NCBI GenBank assembly: GCA_964415605.1
Contig: CAYQBA010000199.1
Location: 1-7,807, forward strand
Direction of reading: 5' to 3'
DNA length: 7,807 bases
Origin: UCB3 sp964415605
GTDB taxonomy: Bacteria > Chloroflexota > Anaerolineae > Epilineales > Epilineaceae
The notes under the pieces: model-generated
What the model was told of the DNA's origin: nothing
Database searches by the model: none
What the model saw: only the letters and a program-made list of their open reading frames with translations
Shown here: piece by piece, positions 1 to 7,300 of the stretch
How positions within the stretch are numbered: the stretch's first letter is position 1
How the letters are laid out: each line of letters begins with the position of its first letter
Translations under genes and position numbers: made by a program

Positions 1-91
1 TTTTTTTTTTTTTTTTTTTTTGTGTGTTTTTTTTTTTTTTTTTTTTTTTTTTTTTGTTTGTGCTTATTTACAAATTTAAACCCTAGAATAC
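1..91. other. T-rich low-complexity contig end, probable artefact
   Basis: Positions 1-60 consist only of T (55) and G (5), followed by an AT-rich stretch to about 91, after which the sequence switches abruptly to the very GC-rich composition of the rest of the window. No reading frame or promoter in it makes sense for a GC-rich genome. It is most simply a low-quality or chimeric end of the assembled contig. A real poly-T tract cannot be excluded from the sequence alone. Between 91 and 182 there are C homopolymers (124-131 and 141-147) and nothing else recognisable. Confidence 0.7.
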
Positions 92-182
92 CTTTCCCCG
101 GATTCGCCGCCCCCGGCCCAAAACCCCCCCCACCGGCGCGCCCCCCCGTGGCGACCTCCCGGGGCAACTCGGAGCGGCTGGC

Positions 183-210
183 GTGCGGCGGCGGGTGACC
201 GCCGCCGCAC
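183..210 (-). terminator. GC-rich hairpin after the cytochrome gene, possible terminator
   Basis: A perfect 12-bp inverted repeat (183-194 with 199-210) encloses a 4-base loop. It lies 9 bases past the stop codon of the minus-strand cytochrome gene. Position and stem strength fit a transcription terminator or a 3'-end RNA-stabilising hairpin. There is no T run after the stem on the minus strand, so it is not a canonical intrinsic terminator. Confidence 0.5.
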
Positions 211-219
211 CCGCGCCCG

Positions 220-1143
220 TCAGCGCCCGCCCCAGGGCTTGGGCGGGAGCGAGCGCAGGAACAGCCAGACGGCCTCGAGGTCCTGGTCGGTCATCTTGGC
301 GGTGGCCTTCCACGGCATGAACTCGCTGAGCTGGGTGCCGTCGGGCCGCTTGCCGGTGCGCAGCGCGATCTCGAAGTCGGCGATGGTCCACGGACCCAGC
401 CCGGTCTCGGCGTCGGGCGTCAGGTTCCGCGCGGGCGGGAACTCGGGCGGGGCGCCGGGGATGGGACCGCCGGAAAAGGTGGGGCCGTGGCAGCCGATGC
501 AGCCGCCGGTGGTGGCGAGGTAGCGGCCATACGCGACGGTCCGCCCCGCCGCCGGGGCGTCGGGCCGGGGGGCATCGTGGTCGATCTTCTCGGCCGGGAG
601 CAGGTCGAGCTGCCCGCTGAGGAACAGGAACCGCCCGAGCGGGCCGACGCGGTTGCCGGGCAGGTCGGGGTTGTCGACGGGGGGAACGGACTTGACATAG
701 GCGATGAGGGCGCCGAGGTCGGCGTCGCTCAGGGGGTAGTACTCCACGGATGGCATGAACAGCAGCGGCTTGCCGTCCGGCCCGACCCCGTGGCGGATCG
801 AGCGGACCCAGTCGGCGTCGGTGTAGTCGCGGCCGACGCCGCCTTCGCCCGCGGTGAGGTTGCTGGCGATGAGGCGGCCGAAGAGAAGGTCGTCGTTGAA
901 CGTATCGCCCCCGAGCCCCGCGCCGTGACAGTCGACGCACTTCGTGATGGCCTTGACGAGGTACTCGCCGCGCGCGATGGCCGCGCGGTCGTCGGCGGCG
1001 GGGATGGACACGGGCTCGGGCTCGACGGCGTAGGTGCGGTTGATGCGCCAGCCGCTGGTGGCGTAAATGGCGACGAGGGCGACGATCGCGACCGCGAGCA
1101 CGACGGCCAGGATCCAACCGAGCCAGCGGATGAGGGTTTGCAC
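220..1143 (-). CDS. Membrane-anchored diheme c-type cytochrome
   Basis: Predicted 307-residue electron carrier, held at the outer face of the cytoplasmic membrane. Residues 5-28 form one hydrophobic segment (signal anchor). Two class-I-like cytochrome c domains follow, each with a covalent haem motif: CVDCH at 69-73 and CIGCH at 215-219. Candidate distal Met ligands are M130 (in FMPSVEYY) and M276 (in EFMPWK). The NLT and PPVDNP motifs and the LxxxDL helices near the end of each domain are typical of diheme cytochromes that accept electrons from periplasmic dehydrogenases; the partner here is unknown. The GTG start is chosen because AGGAG (1151-1155) sits 7 bases upstream and the membrane anchor begins at once. 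The frame stays open further upstream to a TTG at 1359, but that part is only Pro/Ala/Arg-rich and overlaps the promoter candidate. No oxidase or dehydrogenase gene is adjacent. Divergent from the MFS gene. Confidence 0.92.
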   Translation of the reverse strand: MQTLIRWLGWILAVVLAVAIVALVAIYATSGWRINRTYAVEPEPVSIPAADDRAAIARGEYLVKAITKCVDCHGAGLGGDTFNDDLLFGRLIASNLTAGEGGVGRDYTDADWVRSIRHGVGPDGKPLLFMPSVEYYPLSDADLGALIAYVKSVPPVDNPDLPGNRVGPLGRFLFLSGQLDLLPAEKIDHDAPRPDAPAAGRTVAYGRYLATTGGCIGCHGPTFSGGPIPGAPPEFPPARNLTPDAETGLGPWTIADFEIALRTGKRPDGTQLSEFMPWKATAKMTDQDLEAVWLFLRSLPPKPWGGR

Positions 1144-1150
1144 GGGGCTT

Positions 1151-1155
1151 CTCCT
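1151..1155 (-). promoter_or_regulatory. Ribosome binding site deciding the cytochrome GTG start
   Basis: AGGAG on the minus strand, 7 bases before the GTG at 1143-1141. It supports this start over the upstream in-frame TTG. Confidence 0.75.
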
Positions 1156-1231
1156 GGACTGTGGCGGCCGCGGACAGGACGGCGACGGCGAAGGTGGCGG
1201 TGCACGAGCCGGCGCTCCGCCGGCGATGGGC

Positions 1232-1260
1232 CGCGCCACGGCCGGCGCGGGCGTGGCGCG
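1232..1260. repeat. Inverted repeat in the divergent intergenic region
   Basis: Perfect 9-bp arms, CGCGCCACG at 1232-1240 and CGTGGCGCG at 1252-1260, separated by 11 bases. It lies between the predicted transcription start and the start codon of the cytochrome gene, so it could be an operator or a leader hairpin. In sequence this GC-rich, a 9-bp palindrome can also arise by chance. The rest of the 311-base intergenic region (1144-1454) shows only the promoter candidates listed separately and no small gene. Confidence 0.35.
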
Positions 1261-1330
1261 CGCTGACTGGGCGGCGACGGGCCTGGCGGCGGTGCTGGGT
1301 GGTCGACAATCGGTTCCGTGTGGGGGCGCG

Positions 1331-1359
1331 ATTCTGGCCCCTTCCGCGGCGGGGGTCAA
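1331..1359 (-). promoter_or_regulatory. Candidate sigma-70-type promoter for the cytochrome gene
   Basis: On the minus strand, TTGACC (1359-1354, five of six consensus bases) is followed after exactly 17 bases by CAGAAT (1336-1331, four of six). This would start transcription near 1324 and give a leader of about 180 bases before the GTG. Box identity and spacing are seen directly. Activity is inferred. Confidence 0.5.
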
Positions 1360-1426
1360 GTCTACCGTGATGATCCGGCGGCGGGGCCGCGATGCCGCGC
1401 CGCCCGCCGTCTAGCACCCGACCCGC

Positions 1427-1432
1427 TATCAT
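1427..1432 (+). promoter_or_regulatory. Candidate -10 element for the MFS gene
   Basis: TATCAT is one of the few AT-rich hexamers in this region and lies 22 bases before the GTG chosen as the MFS start. No good -35 box is found 16-18 bases upstream. If real, the leader would be only about 15 bases, which argues against the earlier ATG at 1392 as the start. Confidence 0.3.
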
Positions 1433-1454
1433 TGGCGGCCCATGGCGCTGCCCC

Positions 1455-2838
1455 GTGACTGACCACGCGACCTCGCAACACGCACCCGCGTCGAGCCCGA
1501 CCTCCGTGCCGCCGCCGCGCCTTGCGGCCTTGAAGCACCGCGACTTCCGGCTGATGTGGGTGGGCCAGGTGGTGTCGATCACGGGCTCGCAGATGCAGCT
1601 CGCCGCCATCGGCTGGCACGTCTACCAGGTGCTGCGCGGCGCCGACCTGACGGTGCGGGTGCTGGGGCGCGACGTGTCGCTGCACGCCGAGGCGCTCGGC
1701 CTGGGGGGGTTGGGGCTGGCCAACGTCATCCCGATCATCCTGTTCGCGCTGGTCGGCGGCATGATCGCCGACAGCCACGATCGGCGGACGGTGATGCTGT
1801 GCACGCAAAGCGCCCTGGCGGTCTTCGCGGCAGGGCTGGCCGCCTTCACGTTGACCGGCCGGGCGGACGTGTGGGTCATCTACCTGTTCAGCGCGGCCAC
1901 GGCGGCGGCGGCGGCGTTCAACAACCCGGCGCAGCAGTCGCTCATCCCGCACCTGGTGCCCCGCGAGCACCTGGCCAACGCCGTCAGCCTCAACACGCTG
2001 AACTGGCAGATCGGGACGATCGTCGGGCCGGCGCTCGCGGGGATCCTGGTCGCGGCGTTCGGGGCGCAGGGCGGGGGAGGCGGCGCGGTCGGCGCGACAG
2101 GCGCGGAGGCCGGATCGACGTTCGGGCTCGGCGTGGTGTACGCCGTCAACGCGGTGTCGTTTGTGGCGGTGATCCTGGCGCTGGCCGCGATGCGGCACCG
2201 GGGCGGGCGGCCAGCGCTGGCGGCGGGGATCGGCTGGCGCCCGCTGGTGGAGGGGCTGCGGTTCGTGCGGGGGCAGCGTCTGATCTGGAGCACGATGCTC
2301 CTGGACTTCTACGCGACGTTCTTCTCGTCGGCGCGGACGATGCTGCCGATCGTGGCGGGCGAGATCCTGGGCGTCGGGGTCCAGGGCTACGGGATCCTGT
2401 CGGCGGCGGCGCCGATCGGAGCCGTGGCGGCGGGCACGTTCATGGCGCTGCGGCGGACCATGGACCGCGAGGGGCTGGTGCTACTGGTGAGCGTGGGCGT
2501 GTACGGGGTGGCGACGGCGGGCTTCGGGCTGGCGACGGGGTTCTGGGTGGCGTTCGTCTTCTACGCGCTGACCGGCGCGGCGGACACGGTGTCGACGGTC
2601 ATCCGGGCCACGCTGCGCCAGACGCTCACGCCGGATCACCTGCGGGGGCGGATGGTGGGGTTCAACATGATGTTCTTCATGGGCGGCCCGCAGCTCGGCG
2701 AGCTCGAGGCGGGGCTGGTGGCGGCGCTGTTCGGGGCGCCGTTCGCCATCGCCAGCGGCGGCGTGGCGACGGTGGCCCTCACGCTGTGGCTGGCGTGGCG
2801 CAATCCGGGGCTGCGGGGGTATGCCAGCGGCCGCGGGG
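1455..2838 (+). CDS. MFS transporter, EntS/MFS_3-like exporter (3' end lost in gap)
   Basis: Major facilitator superfamily permease in the cytoplasmic membrane, probably a proton-driven exporter of small molecules; the substrate cannot be told. 461 residues are visible. The signature HRDFRLMWVGQ...TGSQMQ (28-47) opens TM1. The loop 2-3 A-motif GGMIADSHDRR is at 101-111. NNPAQQSLIPHLVPREHLANAVSLN (156-180) and LTPDHLRGRMVGFN (391-404) are hallmarks of the EntS-like/MFS_3 branch. Ten to twelve hydrophobic segments span about 33-450. There are two unusual insertions: a polar stretch between TM1 and TM2 (61-82) and a Gly/Ala loop (203-222). The GTG at 1455 is preferred because it lies after the TATCAT box; it lacks a clear ribosome binding site. 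An in-frame ATG at 1392 would add 21 Pro/Arg-rich residues. The last residues before the N block (NPGLRGYASGRG) resemble a normal MFS tail, so probably only a few codons and the stop are missing. Confidence 0.92.
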
Positions 2839-2938
2839 NNNNNNNNNNNNNNNNNNNNNNNNNNNNNNNNNNNNNNNNNNNNNNNNNNNNNNNNNNNNNN
2901 NNNNNNNNNNNNNNNNNNNNNNNNNNNNNNNNNNNNNN
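2839..2938. other. Assembly gap of exactly 100 N
   Basis: The run is exactly 100 unknown bases, the usual placeholder for a scaffold gap of unmeasured length. The 3' end of the MFS gene and the 5' end of the kinase gene both fall in it. The missing part of the kinase GAF domain alone would need more than 100 bases, so the true gap is probably longer. Reading frames that appear to pass through it are meaningless. Confidence 0.95.
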
Positions 2939-4351
2939 GCCGTCGGGCACCGGCTGGCGATCGACGAGGGGCTCGTCGGGCGCGTCGCCGCCGCCGGCAA
3001 GTCGTTGGTCAGCACCGACGTCGGTGCCGACCACCGCGCCGTCCGCCGGCGCTCCGACTGGGACGGCGACCCACCCGTCGCCGCCTTCCTCGGCGTGCCG
3101 CTCCGGCTCGGAGACCTCGTCGTCGGCGTCATCGAGCTGACCAGCCGGCGGCGCGACCACTTCACGCTCGACGACCGCCACCATGCCATCGTCCTGGCCG
3201 ACGCCGTGGCGCTCCTCGTCGAGCAGACCCAGCTCGCCAGCCAGCCCCCGCCGGCCGCCGTCGAGGGCACGTCGCTCTCGGGCGACAGCCCGCTCGGGAT
3301 GCTGACCGTCAACCAGCGCCTGCACGTCACCGCCGCCAACGCCACGCTGTGCCGGCTGGTCGGCCAGCCCGTCGAGGCGCTCGTCGGCCGGCCCGCCATC
3401 GCGGTCCTGCCGGTGCTCGGCCGCCCGCGTGCCCGCGACGCCTTCGAGGCCGCCCTGCGCGGCACGCCCGCCAACCTCGGCACGGCGCGCACCGTCGACC
3501 GCGACGGCCACGAGCTCGACCTCAACCTGTCGCTCATCCCGCGCGGCGACCCCGCGCGCGGCGTGGTCGGGGTGGTCGTGGTGGCCATCGACGTCACCGA
3601 GCGCGCGCGCCTCGAGGCCGAGCTGCGCGAGCAGAACGCGCGCGCCATCGAGGCCCGCGACCGTCTGCGAACGGTGGTCGAGGTCATCAGCCACGAGCTG
3701 CGCACGCCGCTGACGAGCGTGCTCGGCTACGCGCGGCTTCTTCACGACCGCCCCGACGCGCCGGCCGACCGGCGCGGCTATTGGGCGGAGATGGTTGCCG
3801 CGAAGGCGCGCATCATGGCCCGGCTCGTCGACGAGGTCACCGATCTCGCGCGGCTGGGCAGCGCGCGCTTTACCCTCCGCCGCGTGCCCACCGACCTTGG
3901 CGTCCTCGTCCGGCGCGTCGCCGGCGGGCAAGCCGCGCTCTCCGACCGGCACGCGCTCGACGTCGCCGTGGCGCCCGGGCTGCCCCCGATCGCGCTCGAC
4001 CCCGACCGCGTCGAGCAGGTGCTGACCAACCTCATCACCAACGCGGTCAAGTTTTGGCCCGAAGGCGGGACGGTCGGCATCCGGGTGGCGCTCGACCCCG
4101 ACCGCCGCCACGCCGAGGTGGCCGTGATCGACGGCGGCCCCGGCATCCGGCCCGAGCAGGCCGAGCGGATCTTCGAGCCCTTCCACCGCGCGCGCGACGC
4201 GACCAGCCGCGGCGTGGCCGGCACCGGCCTGGGTTTGGCGGTCAGCCGGGGCATCGTCGAGGCGCACGGCGGACGGATCTGGGTGGAGCCGGCGCCGGGC
4301 GGCGGCGCGGCGTTCCGGTTCACGCTGCCGGTCGCGGCCGAGTCGGACTGA
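2939..4351 (+). CDS. GAF-PAS sensor histidine kinase (5' end lost in gap)
   Basis: C-terminal 470 residues of a two-component sensor kinase that autophosphorylates a histidine and passes the phosphate to a response regulator. Numbering from the first visible codon: second half of a GAF domain (1-98; DEGLVGRVAAAGK, then LGVPLRLGDLVVGVIEL and the FTLDD motif), PAS domain (about 112-220, ending in AIDVTER), short coiled coil (221-245), and HisKA with phosphoacceptor H252 in SHELRTP. HATPase_c follows, with N box N364/N368, G1 box D398-GGPGI, F box F412/F415 and G2 box G428-TGLGL. All catalytic boxes are intact. W373 stands where most homologues have Ser in K-[FY]-S-P-E-G. No transmembrane segment is visible, so a soluble kinase sensing a cytoplasmic ligand or redox signal is possible, but the N-terminus is missing. 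No response regulator is adjacent downstream; upstream is unknown. Stop TGA at 4349-4351; convergent with the VWA gene 30 bases on. Confidence 0.94.
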   Translation, partial: AVGHRLAIDEGLVGRVAAAGKSLVSTDVGADHRAVRRRSDWDGDPPVAAFLGVPLRLGDLVVGVIELTSRRRDHFTLDDRHHAIVLADAVALLVEQTQLASQPPPAAVEGTSLSGDSPLGMLTVNQRLHVTAANATLCRLVGQPVEALVGRPAIAVLPVLGRPRARDAFEAALRGTPANLGTARTVDRDGHELDLNLSLIPRGDPARGVVGVVVVAIDVTERARLEAELREQNARAIEARDRLRTVVEVISHELRTPLTSVLGYARLLHDRPDAPADRRGYWAEMVAAKARIMARLVDEVTDLARLGSARFTLRRVPTDLGVLVRRVAGGQAALSDRHALDVAVAPGLPPIALDPDRVEQVLTNLITNAVKFWPEGGTVGIRVALDPDRRHAEVAVIDGGPGIRPEQAERIFEPFHRARDATSRGVAGTGLGLAVSRGIVEAHGGRIWVEPAPGGGAAFRFTLPVAAESD

Positions 4352-4381
4352 CCTTCACGGGCGTCGTCGTTCTCTCACGCC

Positions 4382-7300
4382 TCACCCCCCCGGGCACGGC
4401 AGGCTCGCCGCGATCCGCCGGTAGATCCCCGTCAGGTCGCCCGGGCTGGGCGCAAACGCGTAGTGCGCCGGCGAGCGCGCGAGCCCGCGCAGGAACGGCC
4501 CGTCCGCGTCCGTCCCCAACCCGACCGTGAACACCGTCACGCCCGACGCGCGGGCCTCGAACGCCAGCCGTCGGGTGCGCTCCTCGCTGCCCCCGGCCGG
4601 AACGCCGTCTGACAGGAGCACGATCACCCGCGGGCTGTCCGCCCGCGCGCGCCGGTCGAGCTCGAGGAGCGCCTCCTCGAGTCCCCGGTCGATGCGCGTC
4701 CCCACACCGCCCAGCATGCCGCCCAGCGCCCGGCTGACCGCCGCCAGGTCGCTCGTCAGCACGTACTCGCGCCGCGCGTCCGCCGCGAAGCTCACCAGGC
4801 CGACCCGGTCGCGCCGGGCGTCGACCTGTTCGATGAACCCTTGCGCCGCCAGGATGGCCGCCGCCAGCTTGCCGCCGTCCATCGACGACGACGTGTCGAT
4901 GACCAGCATGATGTCCGCCCCCAGCCGGCTGTCCTTCGGCAGGCACAGGTTGCGGCTGAGGAACGGGAGGTAGGCCACCGTCGGCCGCGGCGGCCGGCGC
5001 GTCGGCGTGGCCGTCGGGGCGGCGCCGACGACGATCTCGGGGATGGGGTACGTGAACGCGAAGCGCGCGTTGTCCGCCGTGTAGCGCGCCACCGCCTCGG
5101 TGTTGGTCGGCAGCCGGCCGGTCCGGCGCGGAGTGACCTGCAGGCGCAGCCGGACGCCGCCCGCCGGCAGCACTCCCACCGCCCACACCAGCTGCCGCCC
5201 GCGCAGCTCGGCGGCGGGCACGGCCGAGCCCGGCACGTAGTCCACGTCCGGGCCGAGCTCGTCGGTGACCTCGACGTTGGTCGCCGTCACCCCTCCGATG
5301 GTCTGCGAGAGCTGGCGGTAGATCGGGTCGAGGTCCTCCGGCCGCGGGGCGTAGAAATAGCGCGCCGCCGCGCCGGCGATCTCGGTCAGGAGCACGCCGT
5401 CGACGTCGTTGGGGTCGCCCAGCCCGATGGCGTACGTCAGCGCGCCCCGCGCCCGGGCGCGCTCGCCGAGGCGTACGGCGTCGACGTACGGCTGGCCCTC
5501 GCGCGAGGGCTTGCCGTCGGTCATCAGGAGCAGCACCGGCAGCGCGCCTGGCCGGCCGGCCTCCGCCACGTGGCGCAGCGCCACGTCCAGGGCGCTGGCG
5601 ATGTCGGTGCGGCCGTCGTGGCGGATGCCGTCGAGGATGGCCTGGACCGCCGCGCCGTCGCCCGTCAACGGCTGCTCGAGCGTCACGAGGTCGGAGAACG
5701 ACACCACCGCCACCCGGTGGCGCGCCAGGTCCAGCCCCTGCACGAAGCTGCGGGCCGCGCTGCGGGCGCGCGTGAGCTTGTCGCCCGCCATGGAGTTCGA
5801 CCGGTCGAGGATCAGCACGATGTCCGCCCGCGGCTCCGACCCCGGGCGGCAGGTGATGTTCAGCGTCAGCTCGATGGTGACCGGCTCGCCCAGCGCCACG
5901 CGGGTCGGCGCGGCCGTCTTGGTGCCGGTGGTGGTGCACGGCGACTGCGGGGTGGGCGTCGGCGTCGGGGTCTGCGGGATCCCGCTCGCGTCGTACACCA
6001 GCACCGCGTCGCTGGTCGCGTCGGCGACGTACAGCCGCCCGTCCGGCCCGCCGGCCAAGTCGCGCGGCGCGGCGACCCGCGCGCCGGGGGCCGGATCGGG
6101 CCGCCAGGCGTGCTCGAGGGCGCCGTCGGGGGTGTAGGCCGCGATCGTCCCGTCGAACAGCAGCGCGTACACCGTGCCGTCGGCGCCGACGCTGATGCGC
6201 TCGGCGCCGTTCCCCTCGCCCACGGACCAGCCGCCGCGGGGCGCGCCGCCGGCAGGGTCGAGCACGTCGATGCGGCCGTTGGCGCCGCCCGCGACGTAGA
6301 GGCGGCCATCCGGCCCGAGGTCGAGGTCGAGCGGCCAGGCATACGGCGGGTCGGCGATGGTGATCTGGGCGATCGGGTCGCGGCGGCTCTCGGCCATGTC
6401 GAAGACGTCGATGCGCTGGCGGAACGCGTTGGTGGCGTAGATGCGGCTGTCGGTGGCCGCCACGCCGCTGCCGCTGAGGCAGTCGCACACCTTGTCCCAC
6501 ATCCGCGCTCCCGCCGCCGACAGCCGGCGGAGGCGCACGTCGCCCAGGAGCGGGGTGTCGGCGACGAACAGCTCGCCCGTCGGCCCGACCCCGATCTCGG
6601 TGCCGGCGCCGTTGTCCAGCCGCTCCCGGAAGGCGCCGTCCGGGGCGTAGCGCCGTGCCAGCCGCAAGCCGCCGTCGACGAGGTAGACGCTGTGGTCGGG
6701 GCCGACGTCGAGCGCCAGCGGGCGCAGGAAGCCGGCGTGCCCCGTGGGGTTGGCCAGGGTCGTGGCCGCCGGCGCTAGCCCCGGCAGCGTGTACTGCCGG
6801 AGCCCCTGCCGCCCGTCCGCCGCGCCTTCGGCGGTGGTGAGTGCCAGCCGCCCGTTGCCGACGGCGATGCCCACACCCGGTGCGAACGGGTCGGGCGCGC
6901 CGCTGGGCAGCGTGGTCTCGACCGCGCCCGACGGCCCGAACACCGTCACCATCGCCCGCGGCGACGCGCCGTAATGCAGCCCGTAGACGCGCCCGGAGGC
7001 GCGGTCCACCGCCACGCCGGCGACGTCGCGCAGCGGGATGATCGACTCGACGGTGCCGGTGTCGAGCGCCCCGAACACCTGGATGCGGTCGTTGTTGGTG
7101 TCGGCCACCAGCACCCGACCGCCGGCGTCGACCGCCAGGTCCTCCGGCCCCTGCAGCCGTCCACGCCCGCTGCCGGTATCGCCCCAGCCCGCCCGCCACG
7201 CGCCGTCGGGCGTGAAGTGCTCCACCCGCCCCCAGGTGGCGTTGAGCACGTAGACGTCGCCGCTCGGCGCGACGGCCACGGCCTGCGGCACCAGGCCGTG

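Noticed and set aside
73..91. One copy of a plant-telomere-like unit (AAACCCTA) near the T-rich end
   Set aside because: A single 7-8 base match next to low-complexity sequence is expected by chance. There is no tandem repetition.
83..1609. A 508-codon open frame on the minus strand overlapping the cytochrome gene
   Set aside because: It is in a different frame from the haem-motif protein, is extremely Arg/Pro-rich, lacks any known motif, and runs into the MFS gene. Stop codons are rare in GC-rich DNA, so long empty frames are expected.
1556..2838. Apparent extension of the kinase frame upstream through the N block into the MFS gene
   Set aside because: The Ns carry no stop codons, so the frame is only artificially joined. 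The part before the gap is the +1/+2 shadow of the MFS gene.
4352..4381. Possible bidirectional terminator between the convergent kinase and VWA genes
   Set aside because: The 30-base spacer contains no clear inverted repeat or T run.
5948..5971. Short tandem repeat in the DNA coding for the Thr-Pro linker
   Set aside because: It simply encodes the alternating Thr-Pro residues of the interdomain linker and does not suggest a separate element.
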